This document shows, piece after piece, positions 36,026-47,291 of a stretch of 64,000 nucleotides of DNA. The position numbers were made by a program, and so were the translations under genes. The stretch comes from Microbulbifer sediminum (GTDB lineage Bacteria > Pseudomonadota > Gammaproteobacteria > Pseudomonadales > Cellvibrionaceae), in NCBI RefSeq assembly GCF_021729035.1, contig NZ_JAJSAP010000004.1, forward strand, positions 124,001-188,000, written 5' to 3'. Each line of letters starts with the position of its first letter. Position 1 is the first letter of the stretch. The notes under the pieces were generated by a model, which was not told the DNA's origin, searched no databases, and saw only the letters and a program-made list of their open reading frames with translations.

Positions 36026-37333
36026 CTAGTCCCGTACCCGGTAGCCGGCCGAGCGGGCATGGGCCTCCAGACCCTCGCCACGGGCAAGGGCCGCGGCGAC
36101 ACGGCCGAGTTGCTCCGCACCTTCCGGCGAGCAGTGGATAATCGAGCTGCGCTTCTGGAAGTCGTAAACCCCCAACGGCGAGGAGAATCGGGCGGTGCCG
36201 CTTGTGGGCAACACGTGATTCGGCCCGGCACAATAATCCCCGAGAGCCTCGGCGGTATGACGCCCCAGGAAAATCGCGCCGGCGTGGCGGATCTGCGACA
36301 GGTAGCGCTCGGGCTCAGCCACGGACACCTCAAGGTGCTCGGGGGCAATCCTGTTGGCCACCTCAATCGCGCGCTCAATCGAATCCACCAAAACCAGTGC
36401 ACCGCGCCCGGCCAGCGACGCGGCGGCGATATCCCGGCGCGGCAGATCAGCGAGCAACTTTTCCAGCGAGGCCTGAACGGCATCGAGGAAATCCCGGTCG
36501 GGGCTCAGCAGGATGGACTGCGCCTGCTCGTCGTGCTCAGCCTGTGACAGCAGGTCCATCGCAATCCAATCCGGATCGGTTTTGCCGTCACAGATCACCA
36601 GGATCTCCGACGGCCCGGCGATCATATCAATCGCCACGCGCCCAAAGACGGCACGCTTGGCACTGGCAACAAAGATATTGCCCGGACCGACGATCTTGTC
36701 GACACGCTCGATTGTCTCGGTGCCATAAGCCAGTGCGGCCACGGCCTGCGCCCCACCGATGGTAAAGACCCGGTCCACCCCCGCAATCGCAGCAGCGGCG
36801 AGCACCATATCGCTGACCAGGCCATCGGGAGCCGGTACCACCATGGTTATGGAGTCCACGCCGGCGACCCTGGCCGGCAGGGCATTCATCAGCACCGACG
36901 ACGGATAACTGGCCTTGCCGCCAGGCACATAAATGCCCACCCGCTCCATCGGCGTGATCTTCTGGCCCAACACCGTGCCGTCGTCCTCGGTGTACTGCCA
37001 GGATTCCTGCAACTGGCGCTCGTGATAGGCCCGCACCCGCTCGGCCGCCACCTCAAGAGCCCCGCGCTCAGCCGCGGATATTCTCTGCAGGGCCGCCTGC
37101 AGGGCATCCCCGGAAAGCGCAAAATCGGCCGCGGCCTGCAGCTCCCGGCGATCGAAGCGATTGGTGTATTCCACCAGCGCCGCATCGCCCCGGGATCGCA
37201 CGTCCCGAAGGATTGCCGCCACCGTCTGCTCGACAGCTTCATCGGCGACCGCCTCCCAGGCGAGCAGCTCATCGAGCTGCCGCTCGAACCCAGCACTGGC
37301 GGCATCCAGCCGGCGGATCGGAGTACTGCTCAT
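36026..37333 (-). CDS. hisD: Histidinol dehydrogenase
   Basis: Zinc enzyme oxidising histidinol to histidine in two NAD-dependent steps. The 435-residue protein carries [36 protein letters not shown], and [11 protein letters not shown], all family signatures, and [18 protein letters not shown] near the end. The start at 37333 has GAGGTGG in position and follows the hisG stop by 10 bases; an upstream ATG at 37354 would overlap hisG. The usual downstream hisC is absent. Confidence 0.97.
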   Translation of the reverse strand: MSSTPIRRLDAASAGFERQLDELLAWEAVADEAVEQTVAAILRDVRSRGDAALVEYTNRFDRRELQAAADFALSGDALQAALQRISAAERGALEVAAERVRAYHERQLQESWQYTEDDGTVLGQKITPMERVGIYVPGGKASYPSSVLMNALPARVAGVDSITMVVPAPDGLVSDMVLAAAAIAGVDRVFTIGGAQAVAALAYGTETIERVDKIVGPGNIFVASAKRAVFGRVAIDMIAGPSEILVICDGKTDPDWIAMDLLSQAEHDEQAQSILLSPDRDFLDAVQASLEKLLADLPRRDIAAASLAGRGALVLVDSIERAIEVANRIAPEHLEVSVAEPERYLSQIRHAGAIFLGRHTAEALGDYCAGPNHVLPTSGTARFSSPLGVYDFQKRSSIIHCSPEGAEQLGRVAAALARGEGLEAHARSAGYRVRD

Positions 37334-37343
37334 TTCGGCCACC

Positions 37344-37982
37344 TCAGCTTGCATCCCGCGCGCTCACGGCGGCGGAGAGTTTCTCGATCAAGGCATTGAT
37401 AGGGCTGTACTTCATCTTCATCGACGCCTTGTTCACAATCAGGCGACTGCTGATGTCCGCGATCGCATCCCGCGCCTCGAGGCCGTTGGCCCGCAGCGTA
37501 TTGCCGGTATCCACGATATCCACAATCTCGTCGGCCAGCTCCATCAACGGCGCCAGCTCCATGGCGCCGTACAGCTTGATAATGTCGGCCTGGCGCCCCT
37601 GTGCGGCATAGTAGCGCCTCGCGCTCTGCACAAACTTGGTGGCAACGCGAATCCGGCCACGGGGCAGCTCTGCCCCGGCAATGCCCGCGGTCATCAGTCG
37701 GCAGCGGGCTATGCCCAGGTCCAGCGGTTCGTATATGCCGTCACTGGAGTTCTCCAGCAGCGTATCCTTGCCCGCCACGCCCACGTCGGCCGCACCGTGC
37801 TGCACATAGGTAGGCACGTCAGACCCTCGCAGGATCAGCAGGCGCACGCCCTCATGGTTGGTGGGGAAAATCAGCTTCCGGCTCTTGGCGATATCTTCCT
37901 GCGGCTCGAGCCCCGCCGCCGCGAGCAACGGCAGAGTCTCCTTGAGAATCCGCCCCTTGGTAAGCGCAATTGTGATCTGCAT
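37344..37982 (-). CDS. hisG: ATP phosphoribosyltransferase, short form (HisGS)
   Basis: Catalyses the first step of histidine synthesis. From the ATG at 37982 ([18 protein letters not shown]) the protein has 212 residues, the short form lacking the C-terminal regulatory domain. Short HisG is known to need HisZ, a HisRS-like partner, which is not in this window. [16 protein letters not shown] and [14 protein letters not shown] are family motifs. Placed between murA and hisD as in Pseudomonas. Confidence 0.96.
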   Translation of the reverse strand: MQITIALTKGRILKETLPLLAAAGLEPQEDIAKSRKLIFPTNHEGVRLLILRGSDVPTYVQHGAADVGVAGKDTLLENSSDGIYEPLDLGIARCRLMTAGIAGAELPRGRIRVATKFVQSARRYYAAQGRQADIIKLYGAMELAPLMELADEIVDIVDTGNTLRANGLEARDAIADISSRLIVNKASMKMKYSPINALIEKLSAAVSARDAS

Positions 37983-38058
37983 CGTATTGACAGTTGTATA
38001 GGTGTTGATAGCGGCAGGGCCCGACGCCCTCCCGGGCCCTGTGGGAGCTTGCGCCCCC

Positions 38059-39333
<1,275 letters not shown>

Positions 39334-39567
39334 CTATTTGCCGGCTTCAGCCGGCGTCAGTGTCTGCATTTGCACAGCGTGCAGGGTGCCGTCAGCGATC
39401 TTGTCGCCGAGCGCACCATACACCAGTTGCTGCTTTTTCAGCCGGCTCAGCCCCTCGAATGACGCACTGACGACGGTAACCATCAGGTGACTGCCCTCGA
39501 AGGCGACATCGGCGTGACTGTCGGGAATATGCCCCTCGATGAGGGCTTTGATTTCTTCAGGTTGCAT
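39334..39567 (-). CDS. ibaG: IbaG, BolA-family protein
   Basis: The 77-residue protein from ATG 39567 (MQPEEIKALIEGHIPDSHADVAFEGSHL) shows the BolA fold signature with a late basic FEGLSRLKKQQLVYGAL segment. BolA proteins bind monothiol glutaredoxins and [2Fe-2S] clusters; ibaG is known for acid response and is almost always paired with murA, as here. The 26 codons open upstream are not conserved. Confidence 0.94.
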   Translation of the reverse strand: MQPEEIKALIEGHIPDSHADVAFEGSHLMVTVVSASFEGLSRLKKQQLVYGALGDKIADGTLHAVQMQTLTPAEAGK

Positions 39568-39654
39568 AGGCGGGGAAACTTGGAATTGAAAAGCGGAAGT
39601 GTACTGAAATCGGAGGGCGGGTGCAGCTTTCCGCTGCACCCGCAAAGAATTGGC

Positions 39655-40299
39655 TCAACCGACCTGGTTGGCGACGTTGTCCGCCGCGGACCAGTTGGCG
39701 ATGACCTTGTCGATATCCCCGCCATGCGTCTGCACAGCCTGGGCAAACTGGCTGCGGAAGGTTTTACCGAGGTTTACCCCATTGAGGATCACATTGATCA
39801 GCTTCCACTGGCCTGCCCGGTTGCGTACCAGCGTATAGGACACCTTGGTGATCCCCTCCTGGCTGCGCACCTCCTGCAGCACATTCACCCGCCGGCCGGA
39901 AGGCGGCGTACCGGGGTTTACCACCCGCACCTCCATATCACCAAAGCTGGCCACGCCGCGGGCGAAGGTCGCTACCAGGTCCTTGCGGAAGGCGCTGGTA
40001 AAGCGCGAGCGCTGGGCCGTGGTGGACTGCTTGGCATAGCGCCCCATGACACCGCGGGCGATGAAATTGAAATCCACCACCGGTTCCAGGACGCTGTCCA
40101 CCGCGCTGTAGTAGCGCTGCGGGTCAGAATTCATGTATTGCGCATTGGCACGGATCACGCCCAGCAGCTTCTGGGAGACCCCCTCGATCATGGCATAGGG
40201 ATCCTGGGCTGCACTGGCGAACGGCGCCCAGGCGGCGACCAATACGGCGCACAGGACCAGTCGGGCACGCCGGGTAAAGCTCTGGCGGGCATTGTTCAT
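39655..40299 (-). CDS. mlaC: MlaC (Ttg2D), periplasmic phospholipid shuttle
   Basis: Periplasmic lipid carrier of the Mla pathway, moving phospholipids between the outer-membrane MlaA complex and the inner-membrane MlaFEDB transporter. From ATG 40299 the 214-residue precursor has a signal peptide cut near ASAAQDP and the Ttg2 fold (FNFIARGVMGRYAKQSTTAQRSRFTSAFRKDL, GQWKLINVILNGVNLGKTFRSQF). The usual neighbours mlaF, mlaE, mlaD (upstream) and mlaB (downstream) are all missing; the next gene upstream is divergent yrbG. See findings. Confidence 0.95.
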   Translation of the reverse strand: MNNARQSFTRRARLVLCAVLVAAWAPFASAAQDPYAMIEGVSQKLLGVIRANAQYMNSDPQRYYSAVDSVLEPVVDFNFIARGVMGRYAKQSTTAQRSRFTSAFRKDLVATFARGVASFGDMEVRVVNPGTPPSGRRVNVLQEVRSQEGITKVSYTLVRNRAGQWKLINVILNGVNLGKTFRSQFAQAVQTHGGDIDKVIANWSAADNVANQVG

Positions 40300-40600
40300 A
40301 AAGAAGCTCACTAATAATCTCCCATTGGCGAATCGATCCTTGGACGCACATGGCGGCAAAAAGTGCCATGGAACCGTCCGACTCCCGCGGCATCCTGCCC
40401 ACGGCCAGCACAACCCAGTTATCGTCCGTTCCATGCCTAGCGTGGAAATAGAGGACAGAGCTGACAGTGAAGGCGGCAGACTATACCATGGCCGCGCCCC
40501 CTGTTGTGGGGATGTAATGACATGAAATCAGTGACATAGACCTCGCTTTGGCAGACGGGCAGTCTCCTGACACAATTCTTCCGAATAACAAGAGGTTAGC
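40300..40600. other. Intergenic region between mlaC and yrbG
   Basis: 301 bases with no gene. I looked for remnants of mlaD, mlaE or mlaF and see none. It must contain promoters for both divergent genes; none is clear. Confidence 0.5.
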
Positions 40601-41566
40601 ATGCCGCAAGTGTGGCTGGCTGTGATAGCTGTGCTCGGCGGTGCAGTCGGGCTCATCTGGAGCGCGGACCGGTTTGTGGCCGGTAGCGCGGCCCTGGCAC
40701 TGCGCATGGGCCTCTCCAAGCTGGTGATCGGCCTTACGATTGTTTCGCTGGGCACCTCGGCCCCGGAGATCATGGTCGCGGGCAGCGCCGCCGTGATGGG
40801 CGCCGGCGAAATCGGTGTCGGCAATGCCCTGGGCTCCAACCTCGCCAATATCGGCCTGGTGCTGGGTGCCACAGCGCTCGTGGCCCCGCTCCCCGCCCAG
40901 CCCCACCTGCTGCGCCACGAGATCCCGGCGCTGCTGGCGGTCACCGGCCTGGCGGGCCTCACCCTGGCCGATGGCTACCTGTCACGCATCGAGGGACTGG
41001 TCATGCTGGGCCTGGTCCCACCACTGCTATGGCTGACGGTACGCTTCAAGAAGCGCCACCACGGCCCCGAAGAGGAAGACCTGGAAATCCAGGCCTACAC
41101 CACAGCGCGCAGCTTCGCGCTGTTCGCCATCGGCCTGGCTGCCCTGCTGCTGAGCTCGGAGATCCTTGTCTGGGGCGCACGTCACCTTGCCCTGGCCGCC
41201 GGCATCAGCCCCCTGGTAGTCGGGCTTACGGTCGTTGCGCTGGGTACCAGCCTGCCCGAGCTCGCCGCCTCACTGGCCAGCGTGGCCAAGGGACATTTCG
41301 ACCTGGCACTGGGCAATGTCATCGGCTCCAACATCCTTAACCTGCTCGTGGTGATGGCCCTGTCCGGAGCGATCTCCAGCATTCAGATGGAGATTGAGGT
41401 ATTCTCCCGCGATTATCTCGCCATGCTGGCAATGACTTTGCTGCTGGTGGCCGCGATCAGTGCCAGCCTGTGGCACAGCCCAGCGCGCGCGCGCCTGGGC
41501 CGCCCCCTGGGCACACTGCTGCTGGCGAGCTACTGCGGCTACTACTGGCTACTGTTCCACCACTGA
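40601..41566 (+). CDS. yrbG: YrbG-type calcium/sodium antiporter
   Basis: Inner-membrane cation/calcium exchanger of 321 residues with two inverted repeats of about five spans. Each repeat carries an ion-binding motif: GTSAPEIMV with GNALGSNLANIGLV in the first, GTSLPELAAS with GNVIGSNILNLLVV in the second. An acidic loop (PEEEDLEIQAY) separates the halves. It begins the conserved yrbG-kdsD-kdsC-lptCAB run. Confidence 0.94.
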   Translation: MPQVWLAVIAVLGGAVGLIWSADRFVAGSAALALRMGLSKLVIGLTIVSLGTSAPEIMVAGSAAVMGAGEIGVGNALGSNLANIGLVLGATALVAPLPAQPHLLRHEIPALLAVTGLAGLTLADGYLSRIEGLVMLGLVPPLLWLTVRFKKRHHGPEEEDLEIQAYTTARSFALFAIGLAALLLSSEILVWGARHLALAAGISPLVVGLTVVALGTSLPELAASLASVAKGHFDLALGNVIGSNILNLLVVMALSGAISSIQMEIEVFSRDYLAMLAMTLLLVAAISASLWHSPARARLGRPLGTLLLASYCGYYWLLFHH

Positions 41567-41620
41567 AACAGGGCGGACCGAAATTCCTACAATTGATTGA
41601 GCTGTAAACTGAGATTCACA

Positions 41621-42592
41621 ATGACCCAGGACCTGATACTGCAAGCGGGACGCCGCACCGTACTGATGGAAACTGAAGCTGTCGCGGCACTGGAAAACCG
41701 CATCGACGAGGGCTTCAAGCGCGCCTGCGAACTGATCCTGCAATGCCGTGGCCGGGCCATCGTCACCGGGATGGGCAAGTCCGGCCACATCGGCAACAAG
41801 ATCGCCGCCACCCTGGCCAGCACCGGCACCCCCAGCTTTTTCGTACACCCCGGGGAGGCGAGCCATGGGGACCTGGGCATGATCACCCGGGAGGACCTGG
41901 TGATCGCGATCTCCAACTCCGGCTCCTCGGCGGAGGTGCTGACGCTACTGCCACTGCTCAAGCGACTGGGCATTCCCATGATCAGCATGACCGGCAAGCC
42001 CGATTCGCCGCTGGCCCAGGCTGCCGATGTCAATCTCGATATCGCTGTGGAAACCGAGGCCTGCCCGCTGAACCTGGCACCCACTTCGTCAACCACCGTC
42101 ACCCTGGTAATGGGTGATGCACTGGCGGTCGCACTGCTTGAGGCGCGCGGTTTTACCGCCGAAGACTTCGCCTTCTCCCACCCGGGCGGCGCCCTGGGGC
42201 GCCGGCTGCTGCTGAAGGTGGAGGATGTGATGCATGCCGGGGAGGAACTGCCCCAGGTAACCCCGGAAACACCGCTATCCAAGGCACTGCTGGAAATGAC
42301 CAGCAAAGGCTTCGGCATGACCACTGTGGTTGACGGCAAGGGCACCCTGCTGGGGGTATTCACAGACGGTGACCTCCGCCGGGTCATCGACCAGAAGGTG
42401 GAACTGGACACGGCCACCATGGAGATCGTCATGAGCCGGCGCCCCAAAACCGTTTCCGCGGACACCCTCGCCGCCGAAGCGCTGCGAATAATGGAAGACA
42501 ACAAGATTACCGCCCTGGTAGTGGAAGATGACGCCCGCCACCCCATCGGCCTCCTGCATATGCACGATATACTGCGCGCCGGCGTAATCTGA
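41621..42592 (+). CDS. kdsD: Arabinose-5-phosphate isomerase
   Basis: Converts ribulose-5-phosphate to arabinose-5-phosphate, the first step of Kdo synthesis. The 323-residue protein has an N-terminal SIS sugar isomerase domain (VTGMGKSGHIGNKIAATLASTGTP; ISNSGSSAEVL) and two C-terminal CBS domains (about 205-323). The start is set at ATG 41621. It precedes kdsC. Confidence 0.96.
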   Translation: MTQDLILQAGRRTVLMETEAVAALENRIDEGFKRACELILQCRGRAIVTGMGKSGHIGNKIAATLASTGTPSFFVHPGEASHGDLGMITREDLVIAISNSGSSAEVLTLLPLLKRLGIPMISMTGKPDSPLAQAADVNLDIAVETEACPLNLAPTSSTTVTLVMGDALAVALLEARGFTAEDFAFSHPGGALGRRLLLKVEDVMHAGEELPQVTPETPLSKALLEMTSKGFGMTTVVDGKGTLLGVFTDGDLRRVIDQKVELDTATMEIVMSRRPKTVSADTLAAEALRIMEDNKITALVVEDDARHPIGLLHMHDILRAGVI

Positions 42593-42621
42593 TCCCGCGA
42601 CCGAAACAAGGACAAGAAACT

Positions 42622-43173
42622 GTGAGCTCCAGCGAAAAGCAGCAAGAGAAAATTGACCGTAAACTGGCACAGGTGCGCTGGCTGGTCCTGGACGTCGACG
42701 GCGTCCTCACTGACGGCCGCCTGTATTTCGACAACAGCGGCAACGAACTGAAGACCTTCAACACCCTCGACGGCCACGGCATCAAGATGCTGCAGAAGTC
42801 CGGCGTGCAGGTAGCCATCATTACCGGCCGCCGCAGCAGTGTGGTGGAACGCCGGGCACACGACCTGGGCATCCACAAACTGATCCAGGGACGGGAAGAC
42901 AAGTTCTCCGCCCTGCAGGAACTTCTCGACGGCGAGGGCTGCCGGCTGGACGATATCGCCTACGTGGGCGACGATTATCCGGACCTGCTGGTGATGACCC
43001 GCATCGGCTGCCCCATCTCGGTCCCCAATGCCGCACCGCCGGTGCGCGAACGGGCTCTGTGGGTCACCTCCTGTCGTGGCGGCGAGGGTGCGGTGCGCGA
43101 GGTGTGCGATCGAATCATGCATGCACAGGGTACCTTCACCGCCGCACTGGCGCCCTATATCGGGGAGCACTGA
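42622..43173 (+). CDS. kdsC: 3-deoxy-D-manno-octulosonate-8-phosphate phosphatase
   Basis: HAD phosphatase releasing free Kdo. The 183-residue protein has the nucleophile pair Asp24/Asp26 in LDVDGVLTDG and the AYVGDDYPDL magnesium loop; it lacks a cap domain, as KdsC does. The start is GTG with AAGGA upstream. Its stop shares one base with lptC (TGATG). Confidence 0.97.
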   Translation: MSSSEKQQEKIDRKLAQVRWLVLDVDGVLTDGRLYFDNSGNELKTFNTLDGHGIKMLQKSGVQVAIITGRRSSVVERRAHDLGIHKLIQGREDKFSALQELLDGEGCRLDDIAYVGDDYPDLLVMTRIGCPISVPNAAPPVRERALWVTSCRGGEGAVREVCDRIMHAQGTFTAALAPYIGEH

Positions 43174-43739
43174 TGCGCACCTGGTTGCCCCTGTTTGTAA
43201 TCGTGGCCCTGATCAGCGCCGCCGTCTGGTTCACGGAGAGCCCACGGCCGGAGCTTCTGGGCAAGCGCCCGACCCCGAAACAGTACAACCGCGCACCGGA
43301 CCTGGTGATCCGCGATGCGCGTACGCGCCACTTCAGCCTGGAGGGCAACCTCGCCTACCGGGTAGATGCCGAGCGGATCACCTTCTTCCAGTTTGCACGC
43401 CGCGACCGTGCCAACCTGCAGGAACCCCGCATTCTTTTCTACCAGGGCGACCAGCCCAAGTGGCGCACGGAGTCGCGCTCCGGGGTCGCCCACAACAATG
43501 GCGAACGAGTCGTCCTGCGCGGCGATGTGCACATCAATGAACTTCCGGAGCCCGGCGGTATCGTACTGGATACCGAGGAAATCACCATCAAGCCCCGCCA
43601 GGAATACGCGGAAACGGACAAACTTGTTACTATTGGCGCCGGCCCGAACCGGACACAGGGTAAAGGCCTGCGAGCCTTCCTGAAACAAGACCGGGTAGAG
43701 ATACTCTCCGAGGTGGAAAGCACCTATGAAACTCAATAG
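43173..43739 (+). CDS. lptC: LptC, LPS-transport bitopic protein
   Basis: Inner-membrane-anchored bridge component passing LPS from LptBFG to LptA. The 188-residue protein has one N-terminal span (about 4-20) and a periplasmic beta-jellyroll rich in alternating hydrophobic strands. Sequence identity in this family is low; the call rests on topology and place between kdsC and lptA. Overlaps lptA by 14 bases. Confidence 0.94.
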   Translation: MRTWLPLFVIVALISAAVWFTESPRPELLGKRPTPKQYNRAPDLVIRDARTRHFSLEGNLAYRVDAERITFFQFARRDRANLQEPRILFYQGDQPKWRTESRSGVAHNNGERVVLRGDVHINELPEPGGIVLDTEEITIKPRQEYAETDKLVTIGAGPNRTQGKGLRAFLKQDRVEILSEVESTYETQ

Positions 43740-44283
43740 ACAACTGTGCGCCCTGGCGGCACTGATACTGCTGCCGGGGCTGTACGCGACTGCCCTGCCC
43801 TCCGACCGCCAGCAGCCGGTCAAGGTCAACGCACAGAAACTGGAAGCCAACCGCGGCAAGAACCTGTCCGTGTACAGCGGCAATGTGGTCATTACCCAGG
43901 GCTCCCTGCAGATTCGCGCCGACCGCGTCGAGGTGCACGGCAATCCGGAAGGGGAAATCCGACGCGTAATTGCCACCGGCAGCCCGGCCCACTTCCAGCA
44001 ACAGATGCAACAGACCCAGAACCTGATCAAGGCCCGCGCGCGCCGTATCGAATTCAAGGTCAACTCCGACGAACTGCAACTGACCGGCGATGCCTACGTG
44101 GATCGCGACGGCAACACCCTGGCAGCAGAGCAGATCGACTACGACCTCAACAGCGAAAAAATGCAGGCCCAGGGACAGTCCGGTGACGGGCGGGTCGAAA
44201 TGATCTGGAAGCCGGAGCGCAAGCCCGAAGGGCAGGCACCCACCAACAGCGAGGAAACGAACGGGGATTCGACGGAAGAATAA
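43726..44283 (+). CDS. lptA: LptA, periplasmic LPS-transport bridge protein
   Basis: The 185-residue precursor has a signal peptide (cut at about residue 24, ATALPSD) and the OstA-like jellyroll: [37 protein letters not shown] is the classic LptA start. The tail after about 155 is acidic and probably flexible. LptA polymerises to form the bridge across the periplasm. Confidence 0.96.
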   Translation: MKLNRQLCALAALILLPGLYATALPSDRQQPVKVNAQKLEANRGKNLSVYSGNVVITQGSLQIRADRVEVHGNPEGEIRRVIATGSPAHFQQQMQQTQNLIKARARRIEFKVNSDELQLTGDAYVDRDGNTLAAEQIDYDLNSEKMQAQGQSGDGRVEMIWKPERKPEGQAPTNSEETNGDSTEE

Positions 44284-44368
44284 CTTTCCGCCAGAGGCCC
44301 GGGCCTCGCAACAACCAGGTCCAGCGCACGCCGTCACGGCAGTACATTGCGCCCAGCAGGAATTCAGT

Positions 44369-45094
44369 ATGCCAACGCTACAGGCGTTACACCTCGCCAA
44401 ACGATACAAGAAGCGCAAAGTCGTACAGGACGTATCCGTCAGCGTCTCGAGCGGCCAGGTCGTCGGATTGCTGGGCCCCAACGGGGCCGGCAAGACCACC
44501 TGTTTTTACATGATCGCCGGCCTGGTGCGCGCCGATGCCGGCCAGGTGATGATCGATGACGAGGATATCACCCGACTCTCCATGCACGGCCGGGCCCACA
44601 AGGGCATCGGCTACCTGCCGCAGGAGGCTTCGGTCTTCCGCCGCCTCACGGTCCGCGACAACATCCTTGCCATCCTCGAAACCCGCAAGGACCTGTCACG
44701 GGCCCAGCGGCAGCAGCGCGCCGATGAGCTGCTCAATGAATTCAATATCACCCATATCGCAGGCAGCCTGGGCATGTCACTTTCCGGGGGCGAGCGGCGC
44801 CGGGTGGAGATTGCCCGGGCACTGGCCACCGACCCGGCATTCGTACTCCTGGATGAGCCCTTTGCCGGCGTGGATCCCATCTCTGTTAACGACATCAAGC
44901 AGATCATCCAGCATCTGCGCGCACGCGAGATCGGCGTCCTGATCACCGACCACAACGTACGCGAAACCCTCTCCATCTGCGAGACTGCCTACATTGTCAG
45001 CGAGGGGCACATCATCGCCGCGGGCGCCCCGGACGACGTACTCGCCAACCAGCAGGTGCGCGAGGTCTACCTGGGCCACGAATTCACGATCTGA
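44369..45094 (+). CDS. lptB: LptB, ATPase of the LPS transporter
   Basis: ABC ATPase of 241 residues that powers LPS extraction with LptF and LptG (not in this window). Walker A is GPNGAGKT (36-43), the signature [15 protein letters not shown], Walker [14 protein letters not shown], and the switch His in [10 protein letters not shown]. The coupling-region sequence [21 protein letters not shown] is typical of LptB. Confidence 0.97.
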   Translation: MPTLQALHLAKRYKKRKVVQDVSVSVSSGQVVGLLGPNGAGKTTCFYMIAGLVRADAGQVMIDDEDITRLSMHGRAHKGIGYLPQEASVFRRLTVRDNILAILETRKDLSRAQRQQRADELLNEFNITHIAGSLGMSLSGGERRRVEIARALATDPAFVLLDEPFAGVDPISVNDIKQIIQHLRAREIGVLITDHNVRETLSICETAYIVSEGHIIAAGAPDDVLANQQVREVYLGHEFTI

Positions 45095-45286
45095 TGCGGG
45101 CCGGACGACTAAAACCGTCCTACCTTTGCCGGCAGGCCCGCATTTCTGTCACTTGCATTGCCTGTTGACCCAATACGCCCATCATTTTCGGCATACTTAT
45201 TGCTTGTAATCCCGCCCACAGCAGGTTAGTCTGCCTCGTAATCGAAATTCGGAAGAATCTTTCGTTGTCGCGGTTCTCTACCCTGT

Positions 45287-46771
45287 ATGAAGCAATCCCT
45301 CCAGCTCAAGCTCGGCACCCAGCTAACGATGACCCCGCAGCTGCAGCAGGCTATCCGCCTCCTGCAACTGTCGACGCTCGACCTGCAACAGGAGGTCCAG
45401 TCGGCCCTCGACAGCAACCCGTTGCTGGAGAGCGACACCAATGAGCACGAGCAGGCCGCAGAGGAGACCAACGGCGAGGACCACTCCCCCTCCGAACGCG
45501 ACGGACCTACAGCGGGCCAGAGCGAAGCCGCGGACCAGAATGAAGCAACGGGGGATTCCAGTAGCGAAAGCGAGTGGAACAACGATATTCCAGAAGACCT
45601 GCCGGTCGATACGCACTGGGATGACATCTACAGCGGTGGCAGCTACAGCGGCCCGGCAGGAGAGGACAACCTGCTGGAGATGCGCAGCGCCGCTTCTGAA
45701 AGCCTTCACGACCACCTGCTGTGGCAGCTCAACCTCACCCCCCTCTCAGACCATGACAAATTAATTGCCGAAACGCTGGTTGATGCCATTGATACACGCG
45801 GCTTCCTGCAATCGCCGCTGGCAGAGCTGGCAGACGCCCTGGAAGTTGGCGAGGACGAGGTCCTCGCTGTCCTGAAGGCCATCCAGCAGTTTGAACCGGC
45901 CGGCTGTGGCGCTCGCGACCTGCGCGAATCCCTGCTCCTGCAGCTGCAGCAGATGCCCCCTGGCACCGCCTGGCTGGCCGAGGCCCAGGCCATCGTCGAC
46001 TTACACCTGGACCTGCTGGGCAAGCGTGACTTTCGCCAGCTGGGGCGCCGCACCAGGCTCAACGAAGAGCAGCTGGGTGAGGTGATGCGCCTTATCCAGT
46101 CTCTCAACCCGCATCCCGGTGAAGCCTTTGGTGGCGACGAGCCCCACTATGTGGTGCCGGATGTCATCGTGACCCGGCGGCAGCAGTGCTGGAAAGTGGA
46201 GCTCAACCCGGAGACCACTCCCCGACTGCGCATCCACGCCGGATACGCGTCCATGATCAAACGTGCCGACAACTCCGCCGACAACAACTTCCTGCGCGAC
46301 CACCTGCAGGAGGCCCGCTGGTTCCTGAAAAGCCTGCAGAGCCGCAATGAGACCCTGCTCAAGGTAGCGTCGAGCATCGTCGAAAAACAGCAGGGCTTTT
46401 TCGAGCAGGGACCGGAGGGCATGAGGCCGATGGTACTGGCTGATATTGCAGAAACCGTGGGTATGCACGAGTCCACAATCTCTCGCGTCACTACCCAGAA
46501 GTACATGCTCACCCCCCGCGGCGTGTTTGAGCTCAAGTACTTTTTCTCCAGCCATGTCAGCACCAACTCCGGCGAAGATGCCTCCTCCACCGCCATTCGC
46601 GCACTGATCCGCAAGATGGTGGATGCCGAATTGCCGCGCAAGCCCCTGTCGGACAACAAGATCACCCAGGAGCTGGCAAACCAGGGGATCAAGGTGGCCC
46701 GCCGCACGGTGGCCAAATACCGCGAATCCATGGGCATCCCCTCGTCCAGTGAGCGCAAGCGCCTTATCTGA
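45287..46771 (+). CDS. rpoN: RNA polymerase sigma-54 factor
   Basis: Alternative sigma factor that needs AAA+ activators. The 494-residue protein has the Gln/Leu-rich region I ([29 protein letters not shown]), an acidic variable region II (about 50-115), the core-binding domain, and the RpoN box [10 protein letters not shown] at 471-480 that reads the -24 element. It precedes hpf-ptsN-rapZ-npr, the widely conserved sigma-54/PTS-Ntr cluster. Confidence 0.98.
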   Translation: MKQSLQLKLGTQLTMTPQLQQAIRLLQLSTLDLQQEVQSALDSNPLLESDTNEHEQAAEETNGEDHSPSERDGPTAGQSEAADQNEATGDSSSESEWNNDIPEDLPVDTHWDDIYSGGSYSGPAGEDNLLEMRSAASESLHDHLLWQLNLTPLSDHDKLIAETLVDAIDTRGFLQSPLAELADALEVGEDEVLAVLKAIQQFEPAGCGARDLRESLLLQLQQMPPGTAWLAEAQAIVDLHLDLLGKRDFRQLGRRTRLNEEQLGEVMRLIQSLNPHPGEAFGGDEPHYVVPDVIVTRRQQCWKVELNPETTPRLRIHAGYASMIKRADNSADNNFLRDHLQEARWFLKSLQSRNETLLKVASSIVEKQQGFFEQGPEGMRPMVLADIAETVGMHESTISRVTTQKYMLTPRGVFELKYFFSSHVSTNSGEDASSTAIRALIRKMVDAELPRKPLSDNKITQELANQGIKVARRTVAKYRESMGIPSSSERKRLI

Positions 46772-46997
46772 GCCGCGTGCAGGCCACGCCTGACGGGCGT
46801 CCGGACGCAATCTGACCACCCGGAGAAAAGCAGTCACAGGCTGTCAACGGGCACGCAATTCCACGCAGCCCACAACCAATACCAGAAGTTTGAGTGTATC
46901 CTTCCAATCTGGCGCACTTCCTAGTAGGGTTGCCGCCCTGACGGGGGTGCCGCCGGTCCCAGATCGCGCTTTCGATGCACTCGAACAGGAGAACTCC

Positions 46998-47288
46998 ATG
47001 CAAGTCAACATCAGTGGCCGCCACCTGGAAGTGACTTCAGCCCTTCGCGATTACTGTCTCGAAAAACTGGATAAGCTCTCCCACCATAACGACCTGATCA
47101 CCAATGGCCAGGTCACCCTGTCAGTAGAGAAACAGATACAGCGTGCCGAGGCCGTGGTTCATGTCAATGGACGGGATATATTTGCGGACTCGGAAGCTGA
47201 CGACATGTATGCGGCGATCGACGGCCTGACGGACAAACTCGATCGCCAGCTGATTAAACACAAAGAGAAGTTGCGAGCCCATCGTTAA
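46998..47288 (+). CDS. hpf: Short-form hibernation-promoting factor
   Basis: Ribosome-binding protein that promotes 100S dimers in stationary phase. From ATG 46998 (MQVNISGRHLEVTSALRDYC) it has 96 residues, the short HPF form without the dimerising C-domain. The upstream frame to 46890 is not conserved. Three bases separate it from ptsN. Confidence 0.96.
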   Translation: MQVNISGRHLEVTSALRDYCLEKLDKLSHHNDLITNGQVTLSVEKQIQRAEAVVHVNGRDIFADSEADDMYAAIDGLTDKLDRQLIKHKEKLRAHR

Positions 47289-47291
47289 ACT

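Noticed and set aside
41587-43170. Minus-strand open frame of 527 codons
   Set aside because: Antisense to kdsD and kdsC; Ser/Arg-rich low-complexity translation with no family resemblance.
45095-45286. TTGACC near 45165 as the rpoN promoter -35
   Set aside because: The nearest -10-like sequence (CATACT) is 21 bases away, outside the normal spacing; not strong enough to list.
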